Source of the DNA: Flavobacteriales bacterium UBA5869
GTDB lineage: Bacteria > Bacteroidota > Bacteroidia > Flavobacteriales_D > Crocinitomicaceae
Direction: 5' to 3'
DNA length: 18,020 nt
Assembly: GCA_002432565.1 (NCBI GenBank)
Contig: DJFP01000203.1
Location: forward strand, 37,083 to 55,102
Shown one piece after another: positions 1 through 6,993 of this stretch (position 1 is its first letter; each line of letters starts with the position of its first letter). Position numbers and translations under genes: made by a program. Below the pieces are notes generated by a model. That model did no database searches, was not told where the DNA came from, and was given only the letters and a program-made list of their open reading frames with translations.

Positions 1-390
1 CAGATTGTCCTGATTACGCTTATTGAACAGCACCAGTACCATTCCAACAATGATTCCGGGAGTTTTGGAGGGAAATTTTTGCAGCTTCTGGGGCAGGGAA
101 TTAAGGAAAAACGGAAAGTTGCTGATTATGCGGAATTGATGGGAGTGAGTACTGACAGGCTGACAGCCCTTTGCAAAGAAACATTCGGGACAACTCCCCT
201 CAGACTGATCCACGAAGCCCTTATTTTGGAGATCAAGCGCCTGATGGTTTCCGGAGATTTAACCTTAAAAGAAATCGCTTTTGAACTAAACTTCGACAGT
301 ACAGCCAATTTTAGCTCATTTGTGAAGTCAGCAACCACATTTACACCTTCGGAACTGCAGGAACAATTAAAAAAGAGCCTGCTGCCTTAA
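1..390 (+). CDS. AraC-family transcriptional regulator, C-terminal part (5' truncated by window)
   Basis: The frame is open from base 1, so the gene starts before the window; the TTG at 79 is internal and not a real start. About 129 residues remain. They hold a typical AraC/XylS double helix-turn-helix. The first HTH is around YAELMGVSTDRLTALCKETFG, and the second is introduced by the family signature LTLKEIAFELNFDSTANFSSF and followed by TPSEL, where the family usually has TP..YR. Such proteins bind direct-repeat half-sites about 21 bp apart and usually activate a nearby gene. The N-terminal effector domain is outside the window, so the signal sensed cannot be judged. Its target could be upstream or the decayed gene just downstream. 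Confidence 0.9.
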   Translation, partial: QIVLITLIEQHQYHSNNDSGSFGGKFLQLLGQGIKEKRKVADYAELMGVSTDRLTALCKETFGTTPLRLIHEALILEIKRLMVSGDLTLKEIAFELNFDSTANFSSFVKSATTFTPSELQEQLKKSLLP

Positions 391-441
391 ATTCAAAAGC
401 ATTCACACTTTTTTCATAACGGGAAACCCATGGAGTTAGGG

Positions 442-449
442 TAGCTTTG
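442..449 (+). promoter_or_regulatory. Bacteroidota -7 box (TAGCTTTG) ahead of the T9SS cargo remnant
   Basis: TAGCTTTG matches the Bacteroidota -7 consensus TAnnTTTG at all fixed positions and lies 27 bp before the remnant's ATG. No clear TTTG/TTG -33 element sits at the usual spacing, so the promoter is weak or activator-dependent. It suggests the original transcription signal survived loss of the gene body. Confidence 0.4.
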
Positions 450-476
450 TTTCATAGCTTATTAAAATGAAAAACT

Positions 477-653
477 ATGAAAAAATCAGCTCTCCTCGTA
501 GTGGGTTTTGCATTATCGCCGGAAAGGTAGGTACCTGACATCCATATTGAGGGTGCAAATTCACTGGATATCAGTCTTCTGAATAAAGGCATGTTTACGT
601 TTCAAATCCGGAATGAATCAGGCATCCACACCGGCCGATTTGTGAAGTTGTAA
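477..653 (+). pseudogene. Remnant of a T9SS-secreted protein: signal-peptide start plus type A sorting tail, body deleted
   Basis: An ATG at 477 opens a short frame reading MKKSALLVVGFALSPER, a lysine start plus hydrophobic core as in a signal peptide, then TAG at 528. The same frame then stays open to TAA at 651. Its last ~40 codons include SLDISLLNKGMFTFQIRN and end in GRFVKL. The pattern of a short strand, a 'kGmF' turn, a strand and a basic '(R/K)FVKL' end is how type A (TIGR04183-like) C-terminal sorting domains of the Bacteroidota type IX secretion system finish. A working cargo would have hundreds of residues between the two parts. The simplest reading is an internal deletion that left head and tail, plus a nonsense codon. 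A terminator follows directly at 676. Confidence 0.6.
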
Positions 654-675
654 GTTTCATAGTTTGGTGTGAAAG

Positions 676-707
676 ACCGGTTCCTGCAAAAAGGGATCGG
701 TTTTTTT
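676..707 (+). terminator. Intrinsic terminator after the T9SS cargo remnant
   Basis: Nine-pair stem ACCGGTTCC / GGGATCGGT (two G-T wobbles) with an 8-nt A-rich loop, followed by a run of seven T. It lies 22 bp after the remnant's stop codon and is the clearest factor-independent terminator in the window. Confidence 0.8.
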
Positions 708-767
708 ATTTTTATGGAAAATTAGCTCAAGGTTCATCTTGTTAGCAGACAAATAAAATAAGATACT

Positions 768-1445
768 ATGCCATCAATCCCTAAACCGAAACATTGCGGA
801 CAAAACTGGCTGGACATGGCTCCTGTACAGGGTGGTCGTATTTGCGGACAATGTGAGAAAAAAATCGTAGACTTTTCAAAATCGAGCTGGGCTGAAATTG
901 AATCACTTCAGAAACAACATGATCAAAGTCTTTGCGGAATGTATCATCCCAAACAACTCGAACATTGGGGCAAAGAAGTACCAAAATCGGGTAATTTCAT
1001 ACTAAAGGCAGCTGCGATTACCGGTTTAGCAGTTTCTCTTGCCACCACCACTTATGGGCAGAACACTACAGACAGTTTGATTATTGAAGGAATGGTGTTT
1101 GATAGCGAAACCGGAGAACAATTACCTTTCGCGCAAGTGAGATTAATCAATAATCAGTTACAAACGGTAACGGATATAGATGGAAATTTCAAATTAGTTC
1201 TGAATAATATCTCGTCTGCTCCAATGCCGGATGTATTGGAAGTTATTTATCTCGATTATCCCAATAAAAAATTGGTGTTTAGTGATTTAAAGCATCTTGA
1301 TCAAACGCAAACCGACGCTCATCTGAAAAATGGAAAGTTGGAGATAGATTTATCTTCGGAAAGTGAGATAACTGCATTTTATGTGCATATGCCAACGCGC
1401 AAAGAGCGTATGAAGCGCAAGATCAGAAGCTGGTTCGGGAAATAA
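768..1445 (+). CDS. Membrane-anchored Cys4 / carboxypeptidase-regulatory-like domain protein
   Basis: 225 residues in three parts. Residues 8-66 carry C10, C26-x2-C29 and C56 within HC..W..M....GGRICGQCEKKIVDFS...LCGMYH, a cysteine-rich N-terminal module seen in many Bacteroidota proteins and possibly a zinc site. Residues about 77-97 are hydrophobic (ILKAAAITGLAVSLATTTYG) and look like one membrane helix. Residues about 104-190 (IIEGMVFDSETGEQLPFAQV...TDIDGNFKL) match the CarboxypepD_reg-like/CnaB beta-sandwich fold, expected outside the cytoplasm. The tail (from about 208) is strongly basic. The only good in-frame start is the ATG at 768, after an AT-rich leader. It is monocistronic, behind the terminator at 676. 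The role is unknown; anchoring or envelope sensing are possibilities only. Confidence 0.75.
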   Translation: MPSIPKPKHCGQNWLDMAPVQGGRICGQCEKKIVDFSKSSWAEIESLQKQHDQSLCGMYHPKQLEHWGKEVPKSGNFILKAAAITGLAVSLATTTYGQNTTDSLIIEGMVFDSETGEQLPFAQVRLINNQLQTVTDIDGNFKLVLNNISSAPMPDVLEVIYLDYPNKKLVFSDLKHLDQTQTDAHLKNGKLEIDLSSESEITAFYVHMPTRKERMKRKIRSWFGK

Positions 1446-1512
1446 GATTAATGCATTTAATGGTTTTTTAAAGCTTTCACCCCGATGAGAAGATAAATTA
1501 ACATTTATTCGC

Positions 1513-1542
1513 TTTGTAATTCAAAGTACTTTAATATTTTTG
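1513..1542 (+). promoter_or_regulatory. Promoter of the BchE-like gene (TTTG-N18-TATTTTTG)
   Basis: TTTG at 1513-1516 and TATTTTTG at 1535-1542 are separated by 18 bp, a good match to the Bacteroidota sigma-factor consensus TTTG...TAnnTTTG. Transcription would begin near 1549, so the ATG at 1570 is the true start and a TTG at 1540 inside the -7 box is not. A small inverted repeat CTTTG-TAATT-CAAAG (1512-1526) overlaps the -33 box. Confidence 0.65.
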
Positions 1543-1569
1543 ATTCGAAGTAATTTAACTCATTTTCAA

Positions 1570-3027
1570 ATGAAAATCTTAATAATCAACCCGCCTCATT
1601 TATCCATAGGAAGCAGAATGGCTAACGAACATTTACCTCCATTGGGACTTTTATCCATCGGAGGACCATTAATTGATGCCGGTCATGAAGTTCAGCTGCT
1701 GGATGCCGATTACTACAATTATAAGATCGACAAAGTAGTTGCTTTGATACTGGAACAGAAACCGGATGCAATCTTACTGGGACATTCCGGTTCAACTTCA
1801 GCACAGCCGATTATCAATGAGATCACTAAAAGGGTTCGACTGCAAAATGAACAGGTCAAAATGATCATCGGAGGCGTTTTTCCAACCTATCATTGGAAAG
1901 AGATACTGGAAGACAATCCGCAGATCGACTACATTGTGTGCGGAGAAGGGGAAGAGATCATCGTGAACTTAATAACAGCATTGGAGAATCATGAGTCTGA
2001 CCTGGGGTCTATCAAGGGATTGGCATTTAGATTAGAAGGAATTCCTTTCAAAACCGAGACAGCTCCAACCATTAAGAACCTGGATGATTTCCGTATTGGC
2101 TGGGAATTAATGAAAGGGTATAATTATACCTATTGGGGAAAACGAAAAGCAGTGGTGATCCAGTTTTCCAGAGGATGTCCGTATCCGTGTACCTATTGCG
2201 GACAGAGCTTATTCTGGAAAAAGTGGCGGCACAGAAGCGCGCAGTCTCTGGCAGATGAGATGGAAATGCTGCACAAGGAATATGGTGTACTGGTCTTTAA
2301 TTTTGCGGACGAAAACCCATCGTCTAATCCGAAAGCCTGGCGCGAATTCCTGGAAGCTTTGGTTGCAAAGAACTTAAAGCTGATACTGGTGGGTTCTATC
2401 CGCGCAGATAATATTGTAAGGGATGCAGAGTTCCTTCATCTATACAAAAAAGCAGGTTTCGAACGCTTTCTGTTGGGAATCGAAAATTACGACGAGGTGG
2501 TGCTTGAACGAATCAAAAAGGCAGGTACGGTTTCCAAAGACAAAGAAGCCATTCAATTACTGCGGAAACACAACATCCTTTCCATGGCTACTTATGTGGT
2601 TGGATTTGGAGAAGAAAAGACGCGCGATTTTTACAACAGCTGGAAACAACTGGTATCCTACGATCCCGATCAGATCCAACTGTTATATGCAACTCCTCAC
2701 AAGTGGACACCCTATTTTGAAGAAGTGAAAGAAAAAGAAATTGTATTAACCGATCAGCGAAAATGGGATTACAAACACCAGGTTATCAAAACGCAGTACC
2801 TGAAACCCTGGCAGGTAATTTTGTATGTCAAACTGATAGAAATAACAGTACAATTGAGACCAAAAGCATTGATGCGGTTATTCTTTCACAAAGAAGCGAG
2901 ATTGAGAAGTGCCATGCGCTGGTACACCAACATCGGCCGCCGGGTTTGGTTTTGGGAATTGTACCAATTCTTTTTTGTGACGAAACTAACCAGAGAAAAG
3001 GTGAAGATGAAGGATTTTTGGAAGTGA
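1570..3027 (+). CDS. bchE: B12-binding domain radical SAM protein, BchE-like (anaerobic Mg-protoporphyrin monomethylester cyclase family)
   Basis: 485 residues from the ATG at 1570. The first ~140 residues form a cobalamin-binding Rossmann domain (MKILIINPPH, LPPLGLLSIGGPLIDAGHEV, GHSGSTSAQP, IIGGVFPTYHW, IVCGEGEE). A radical SAM core follows, with the [4Fe-4S] motif C203-x3-C207-x2-C210 (CPYPCTYCGQ) and later core elements (VGSIRADNIV, FLLGIENYDE, YVVGFGEEKTRDF). The C-terminal ~100 residues include ATPHKWTPYF, WDYKHQV and RRVWFWE. The order and several local motifs (WRHRS, NFADENPSS, YDPDQIQLLYATPHKWTP) resemble BchE, which forms the fifth ring of chlorophylls without oxygen. No other chlorophyll gene is here, so the substrate may be another porphyrin or an unrelated lipid. 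Radical SAM/B12 membership is certain; BchE function is inference. It leads a possible operon with the next two genes. Confidence 0.8.
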   Translation: MKILIINPPHLSIGSRMANEHLPPLGLLSIGGPLIDAGHEVQLLDADYYNYKIDKVVALILEQKPDAILLGHSGSTSAQPIINEITKRVRLQNEQVKMIIGGVFPTYHWKEILEDNPQIDYIVCGEGEEIIVNLITALENHESDLGSIKGLAFRLEGIPFKTETAPTIKNLDDFRIGWELMKGYNYTYWGKRKAVVIQFSRGCPYPCTYCGQSLFWKKWRHRSAQSLADEMEMLHKEYGVLVFNFADENPSSNPKAWREFLEALVAKNLKLILVGSIRADNIVRDAEFLHLYKKAGFERFLLGIENYDEVVLERIKKAGTVSKDKEAIQLLRKHNILSMATYVVGFGEEKTRDFYNSWKQLVSYDPDQIQLLYATPHKWTPYFEEVKEKEIVLTDQRKWDYKHQVIKTQYLKPWQVILYVKLIEITVQLRPKALMRLFFHKEARLRSAMRWYTNIGRRVWFWELYQFFFVTKLTREKVKMKDFWK

Positions 3028-3059
3028 CGTTTACTTGTTCGTAAAAGTGAATTACATTT

Positions 3060-3596
3060 ATGAATTCCTTACTAAAAGACATGACTAAGCCATCCATCAA
3101 GGAGCATATTTACCAATTCGAACGTAATAAGGTCATTTTCAGATCTATTCTAACCTGGATTTTATTAGGGGCACAAGTAGTTTTTTCTTTATTAATTGTT
3201 TATCACGGTGTCGGCTATGAGGCATTAATTGGATTAAACCTGTTTTTATCACTACTAACAGTTCCAAGTCTTATCATACATAAGAATCATCTGGAACATT
3301 CAAAAAATGCAAAGTTGATTCTGCGATACAATACCATTACATCGATCAATCCTACTGAAGAAATTACACTAAACAATGCAGATATTATCGAAGTAGTCCT
3401 TCACAAAGGTCTTTATGGATTTAAAGTGCCGTGGTTTGACTATAGTTGGTTTGAGTTGGTTGATAAAGAGGGGCAAACTATCAAGGTGAGTTTTTACCTA
3501 ATGGATATCTCCGAACTTTGGATGGATACACTCAGCAGAAAGGTGGGTCCTAAAATGTTAGTAGAGAAAAATGTGTTTTTTCCACTGATTAAATAA
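3060..3596 (+). CDS. Two-helix membrane protein, unknown (PH-like C-terminal part possible)
   Basis: 178 residues. A basic N-terminus is followed by two hydrophobic helices at about 27-48 (VIFRSILTWILLGAQVVFSLLIVY) and 54-73 (ALIGLNLFLSLLTVPSLIIH), then a ~100-residue polar part with alternating strands (ITLNNADIIEVVLHK, SWFELVDKEGQTIKVSFYL) that could be a bacterial PH-like fold on the cytoplasmic side. The 5294-5839 gene has the same architecture. The ATG at 3060 is 33 bp after the BchE-like stop; an in-frame ATG at 3081 is an alternative start. Its stop overlaps the start of the next gene by one base (TAATG), indicating translational coupling. The family was not recognised. Confidence 0.7.
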   Translation: MNSLLKDMTKPSIKEHIYQFERNKVIFRSILTWILLGAQVVFSLLIVYHGVGYEALIGLNLFLSLLTVPSLIIHKNHLEHSKNAKLILRYNTITSINPTEEITLNNADIIEVVLHKGLYGFKVPWFDYSWFELVDKEGQTIKVSFYLMDISELWMDTLSRKVGPKMLVEKNVFFPLIK

Positions 3597-4345
3597 TGAA
3601 ATGTAAGAAGATGAACAATACCATAAAATACAAACAGCAGCTTATGGAGAACGGTTTTTCGGTTGTTGACAACATTTACTCAAATGATGAAGTTCAGCGT
3701 ATTTTGACCGCGATTAATGAGGCTGATTCATCTAAGGAAACTTTTCGTAAAACAAATGACTTATTTGCAATCCGGCAATTTTTAAAAGAAATTCCATCTA
3801 CCATAGATTTGATTTTCACAAACAAATTGAAAGTGATGATCAAAGAAATCATGGGTGACCACTTTTTTGCTGTTAAGAGTATTTATTTCGATAAACCGGA
3901 AGCCTCGAATTGGTATGTTTCCTATCACCAGGATTTGACTATTTCGGTAGACAAAAAGATTGAATTGATTGGCTTTGGTCCATGGACAAATAAACAAAAC
4001 CAATTTGCTGTTCAGCCCCCGATTGATTTTTTGGAAAATATCACAACCATACGTATTCATTTGGATGATACAGATGAAAACAACGGAGCTTTGAGAGTTG
4101 TTCCAAAATCACATCTGAAGAAAATTTATAGGCCTGAAACTATTAATTGGGAGCATGAAACGGAAACAACCTGTTCCGTAAAGCGTGGTGGGGTCATGCT
4201 TATGAAACCGTTAACCCTTCATAGTTCGGGTCGTACGACCAATGGAAAGAAAAGAAGGGTTATTCACATCGAATTTTCGAGTCAGGAATTACCTGCAGAA
4301 TTGAATTGGTCGGAAAGAATAAACGTGAGTGAATTCATGCATTGA
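3596..4345 (+). CDS. Phytanoyl-CoA dioxygenase (PhyH) family non-heme iron oxygenase
   Basis: 249 residues, usual for the family. The Fe(II) facial triad is visible: H111-x-D113 in SYHQDLT and distal H209 in LTLHSSGRTTN. R221, twelve residues later, fits the 2-oxoglutarate-binding arginine. Other family features are GFSVVDNIYSNDEV near the N-terminus, IRIHLDDTDENNGALRVVP.SH in the core strand region and HIEFSS at the end. PhyH enzymes hydroxylate lipids or small molecules with O2 and 2-oxoglutarate; the substrate cannot be read here. The start at 3596 overlaps the previous stop by one base, and an ATG at 3611 is an in-frame alternative. Co-transcription with the membrane protein is likely, with the BchE-like gene possible. 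No frameshift or missing catalytic residue was seen. Confidence 0.85.
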   Translation: MKCKKMNNTIKYKQQLMENGFSVVDNIYSNDEVQRILTAINEADSSKETFRKTNDLFAIRQFLKEIPSTIDLIFTNKLKVMIKEIMGDHFFAVKSIYFDKPEASNWYVSYHQDLTISVDKKIELIGFGPWTNKQNQFAVQPPIDFLENITTIRIHLDDTDENNGALRVVPKSHLKKIYRPETINWEHETETTCSVKRGGVMLMKPLTLHSSGRTTNGKKRRVIHIEFSSQELPAELNWSERINVSEFMH

Positions 4346-4386
4346 ATTTTTATTGAACGATTACCTTTTATTATCTTGTTTAAATA

Positions 4387-4833
4387 ATGCTCAGAATAAT
4401 GTGTCAAAACGCTGCAACTATCACTTTTTGTACCTGCGAACCAAAGCCTTTCGCAGTTCATAACAAAAATTCCCGGAGGGCCCGAAAAGATAAAGCTGTT
4501 CCGGAAGTGCAAAGCTACCGCTGGTCGCTGCACAAAATTACCGGGATGTCCGAACAAACCATGGATGGACTGCTGATCGAACCCGATCACGAATTTAACG
4601 GTGAACTCACTGCCGAAAGTATTCTGAAAGAACTAAACACCCGAAACTGTTTTGATTTTGCATACGAACCGAACGATGGTGACAGTCTCGGGATCGTTGA
4701 GAACGGTGTGGGAAAATTCATCTCTTTCATCTTTGAAAGCGGGAAGTGGACAATCGGAAGTCCGAACCCGTTCACACACCAGGTCACAAAAGTCAACTCC
4801 GGGAGTGTGAGGTTTGAAAAAGTACTTTCATGA
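4387..4833 (+). CDS. Hypothetical protein
   Basis: 148 residues from ATG 4387, or 144 from the in-frame ATG at 4399. The first ~45 residues are odd: a C-x-C stretch (TFCTCEPKPF) and a basic run (NSRRARKDK). The rest looks like a compact alpha/beta domain (HKITGMSEQTMDGLLIEPDHEF, ILKELNTRNCFDFAYEPNDGD, GVGKFISFIFESGKWTIGSP). No signal peptide or membrane helix. It is flanked by 40 and 34 bp of non-coding DNA, so it may be a single gene or part of a loose cluster with the VOC gene. The codon pattern matches its neighbours, and the antisense frames are not protein-like. The family was not recognised. Confidence 0.6.
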   Translation: MLRIMCQNAATITFCTCEPKPFAVHNKNSRRARKDKAVPEVQSYRWSLHKITGMSEQTMDGLLIEPDHEFNGELTAESILKELNTRNCFDFAYEPNDGDSLGIVENGVGKFISFIFESGKWTIGSPNPFTHQVTKVNSGSVRFEKVLS

Positions 4834-4867
4834 AAAGTAGTATCTTAATGATCTAAAAACAAAAAGT

Positions 4868-5269
4868 ATGAATGTGAGATTGATTTGGGGAAATTATGTC
4901 TCCGGTGATTTGAAAAGAACCGCGGACTTTTATACGGCACTTGGTTTCAAACGCAACGATAACATGGAAGATGGAGAATTCGTCAGTTTTGTTTTCGGAG
5001 ATACGAGTCGTTTCATCATCAATTTCTTTACGGAGAAAAGGTTGTCGGACCCTATGAACGGGGGACTTTCGATTCCGAAATCCGCAAACGAATTGATTTT
5101 TTCGTTGTCAGCCGACAGTGAAGAAGAAGTGGACCAATGGGTGGAAAAAGTAAAACAGGCCGGCGGAACGATTTCCTCACCACCCCAAAAATTCCAGCAG
5201 GGATATACATTTGCATTCTCGGACCCGGACGGGCATAAATTTAATTTCTTATATTGGCCCGGAATGTAA
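4868..5269 (+). CDS. VOC superfamily (glyoxalase/bleomycin-resistance fold) protein
   Basis: 133 residues, the length of a single VOC unit. It begins with a strand (VRLIWGNYVSGDL), then the classic helix RTADFYTALGFKR and a strand EFVSFVFGD. The second half has the repeated beta-alpha-beta-beta-beta pattern (ANELIFSLSADSEEEVDQWVEKVKQAGGTI) and ends in FAFSDPDGHKFNFLYW. In metal-dependent members, the end motif usually has a Glu (DPDGN.[IL]EL); here that place is Asn (KFNFLYW) and the N-terminal His/Gln ligand is not obvious. A non-catalytic or binding role is therefore plausible. VOC proteins in this group act as thiol/epoxide enzymes or drug-binding proteins. The fold is confident, the activity is not. 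Confidence 0.85.
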   Translation: MNVRLIWGNYVSGDLKRTADFYTALGFKRNDNMEDGEFVSFVFGDTSRFIINFFTEKRLSDPMNGGLSIPKSANELIFSLSADSEEEVDQWVEKVKQAGGTISSPPQKFQQGYTFAFSDPDGHKFNFLYWPGM

Positions 5270-5293
5270 ATCAATTTAAACCAACCGAATACT

Positions 5294-5839
5294 ATGAAAA
5301 TTCTAATCGACAAAAAAAGGTACAGGAAAAGAATTGTCTTCCTTTTACTCTCTGGCCTGGCATTCGCAACGGGTGCTGTTTTACTCGTGGTTATGAATGA
5401 GCTGTCTTTTGCGCCGATTTTCTGGGGATCAATTTTAGGGCTAATGGCTGTGGCTTCCTTTATAAATTTGGTTTTCTATAGTTCCATACGAAAACTCGAA
5501 TATGGATTTGTTTATGAAAACGGACAATTCTATGATTACTCGAAACCTTTCAGTAAAGCTCAGGGATTAAAAATAGAAGATATAAAGTCCATCACAAATT
5601 GGTCCGAAAGAATGGGAATCAATCAATACATAATGATCAAAAAAGGTTTTGGATTAGGGGGGAATTCCATTGTTCACCGACTGAAAGGAAACCACATTTA
5701 TTTTAGCGATTACGTAGTTGATCCCGAAGTATTGAAGGCCCTGATTCAGCTCATGGTATCTGAACAAACACCGGAAGGAGAGAACACCGAAAGAGAAACT
5801 AAGGTTGTACAACCGACCGAAAGTCTAACCAATTTCTGA
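5294..5839 (+). CDS. Two-helix membrane protein, unknown
   Basis: 181 residues. A basic start (MKILIDKKRYRKR) is followed by helices at about 14-34 (IVFLLLSGLAFATGAVLLVVM) and 41-61 (PIFWGSILGLMAVASFINLVFY). A ~100-residue polar region contains strands (LEYGFVYENGQFYDYS, GLKIEDIKSITNW, NQYIMIKKGFG, HYIYF-like NHIYFSDYVVD) and a glutamate/threonine-rich tail. The layout is that of small membrane proteins with a PH-like domain, as in the 3060-3596 gene, although obvious residue identity between the two is low. It starts 24 bp after the VOC gene, so the two may be co-transcribed. No function can be assigned. Confidence 0.7.
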   Translation: MKILIDKKRYRKRIVFLLLSGLAFATGAVLLVVMNELSFAPIFWGSILGLMAVASFINLVFYSSIRKLEYGFVYENGQFYDYSKPFSKAQGLKIEDIKSITNWSERMGINQYIMIKKGFGLGGNSIVHRLKGNHIYFSDYVVDPEVLKALIQLMVSEQTPEGENTERETKVVQPTESLTNF

Positions 5840-5957
5840 GTTACATGATCGGACAGAAAGGATAGAAAAGATTTTCCGGGAGTAAAGCCTTAAACTTTGC
5901 AGCAAGGTCGGGAAAACAATTGAGAAATGCAATAGCAGAAAAAAGCCCCTGAACACT

Positions 5958-5965
5958 TAATTTTG
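5958..5965 (+). promoter_or_regulatory. -7 box (TAATTTTG) of the arr operon
   Basis: TAATTTTG matches TAnnTTTG fully and lies 33 bp before the ATG at 5998, so transcription would start near 5972. No -33 TTG at normal spacing was found (nearest TTG at 5920 is too far). The box supports ATG 5998 over the GTG at 5965 as the arr start. Confidence 0.5.
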
Positions 5966-5997
5966 TGCCTGTTAATCATCATTCTCAATACAAAAAC

Positions 5998-6423
5998 ATG
6001 AAATCCGAAAACCAAAAAGAGGTTCTTGACCATGGTCCGTTCTATCATGGAACAAAAGCAGATTTAAAAGTAGGGGATTTATTGACAGCCGGTTTTCCTT
6101 CTAATTACAAACCGGAAATCATCATGAATCACATTTACTTCACCGCATTGCCAAACGGAGCAGGACTTGCCGCTGAAATTGCACCGGGTGAAGGGGACGG
6201 ACGTGTTTACATCGTGGAGCCAACCGGCGAGTTTGAAAACGACCCGAATGTAACGGACAAAAAGTTCCCGGGGAATCCCACACGTTCTTACCGCAGTCAG
6301 CATCCGTTGAAAATTGTCGGAGAGTTGACAGACTGGGTTCGCCTGGCTCCTGAAGAACTACAGCAATGGCGAGACCGTATCGCGAAAATCAACGCAGATC
6401 CGAATGCGGAAATTATTAATTAA
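5998..6423 (+). CDS. arr: Rifampin ADP-ribosyltransferase (Arr family)
   Basis: 141 residues from ATG 5998, the standard Arr length. Arr moves ADP-ribose from NAD+ to the C23 hydroxyl of rifamycins and inactivates them in the cytoplasm. Family blocks are nearly intact: FYHGTKADLKVGDLLTAGFP, NHIYFTALPNGAGLAAEIA, GRVYIVEPTGEFENDPNVTD, FPGNPTRSYRS, PLKIVGELTDW and LAPEELQQWR. H17, Y47 and D82 correspond with a constant offset of two to the known NAD/active-site residues H19, Y49 and D84 of mycobacterial Arr. It is first in a tight unit: the SUKH gene starts 3 bp after its stop. Nothing mobile lies next to it, so it looks chromosomal and resident. Family membership is very likely; actual resistance is inference. 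Confidence 0.95.
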   Translation: MKSENQKEVLDHGPFYHGTKADLKVGDLLTAGFPSNYKPEIIMNHIYFTALPNGAGLAAEIAPGEGDGRVYIVEPTGEFENDPNVTDKKFPGNPTRSYRSQHPLKIVGELTDWVRLAPEELQQWRDRIAKINADPNAEIIN

Positions 6424-6426
6424 ACG

Positions 6427-6984
6427 ATGATGAAAGAAACGATCCAACAACTAGATGTATTATTGTCAACAGTAAGATCTGAATTCTATCAATACCTGAA
6501 GGATCCTTTGGATGAAAAGCAGGTGGAAGTGTTAGAAGCGCAATATCAACTCAAACTTCCGGCTGATCTTTTAGCACTTTACGCCTGGAAAAACGGACAG
6601 GATGATGACTGTTTCGAAGCTTTTGTAAACAACGCTGCTTTTATTCCATTGGAAGAAGCGCTTGATATTGCGAAACAAAATACTTCCATGATCGGGCTTG
6701 ACTTTGATGTTGAGAACTGGTGGAATGAAAAATGGATACCTATCTTCCACAATGGCGGAGGTGACTATATCTGTTATGACATGGGTGGACTTTTCACCGG
6801 GCAAAAAGGACAGTTGATTGAATTCTGGCATGCAGATAATGACCGGAATGTCATAGCTCCGTCACTGGGATCCTTTCTTGAAAAACTGAAGGAATATTAT
6901 GAAAACACACCTGAAGAGGATTTTGACGAATACTTTCAAATTGCCAGTCCTGAGAATTATCCTAAACGATTTATAGTTGAATAA
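6427..6984 (+). CDS. SMI1/KNR4 (SUKH) family protein
   Basis: 185 residues. The SUKH pattern is visible: an N-terminal helix, then PLDEKQVEVLEAQYQLKLPADLLALYAWKNGQ, a central FIPLEEALDIAK, then WIPIFHNGGGDYICYDM.G..... GQLIEFWHADND and a final helix FLEKLKEYYEN. This matches the usual 'lP.dl..ly...nG', 'w.pi...g.gd.i..d' and 'v..f.h' blocks. SUKH proteins are small cytoplasmic binding modules, often immunity proteins against toxins, though many have unknown partners. The gene follows arr by 3 bp and is probably translated from the same mRNA. An ATG at 6430 is an equal start candidate. No sign of damage. Confidence 0.88.
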   Translation: MMKETIQQLDVLLSTVRSEFYQYLKDPLDEKQVEVLEAQYQLKLPADLLALYAWKNGQDDDCFEAFVNNAAFIPLEEALDIAKQNTSMIGLDFDVENWWNEKWIPIFHNGGGDYICYDMGGLFTGQKGQLIEFWHADNDRNVIAPSLGSFLEKLKEYYENTPEEDFDEYFQIASPENYPKRFIVE

Positions 6985-6993
6985 TAAGAAAAA

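Noticed and set aside
1540..1569. Upstream TTG start for the BchE-like gene
   Set aside because: The TTG is part of the -7 box TATTTTTG; ATG 1570 begins the conserved MKILIINPPH strand.
5965..5997. Upstream GTG start for arr
   Set aside because: The GTG overlaps the TAATTTTG box and would make the protein 11 residues longer than usual for the Arr family.
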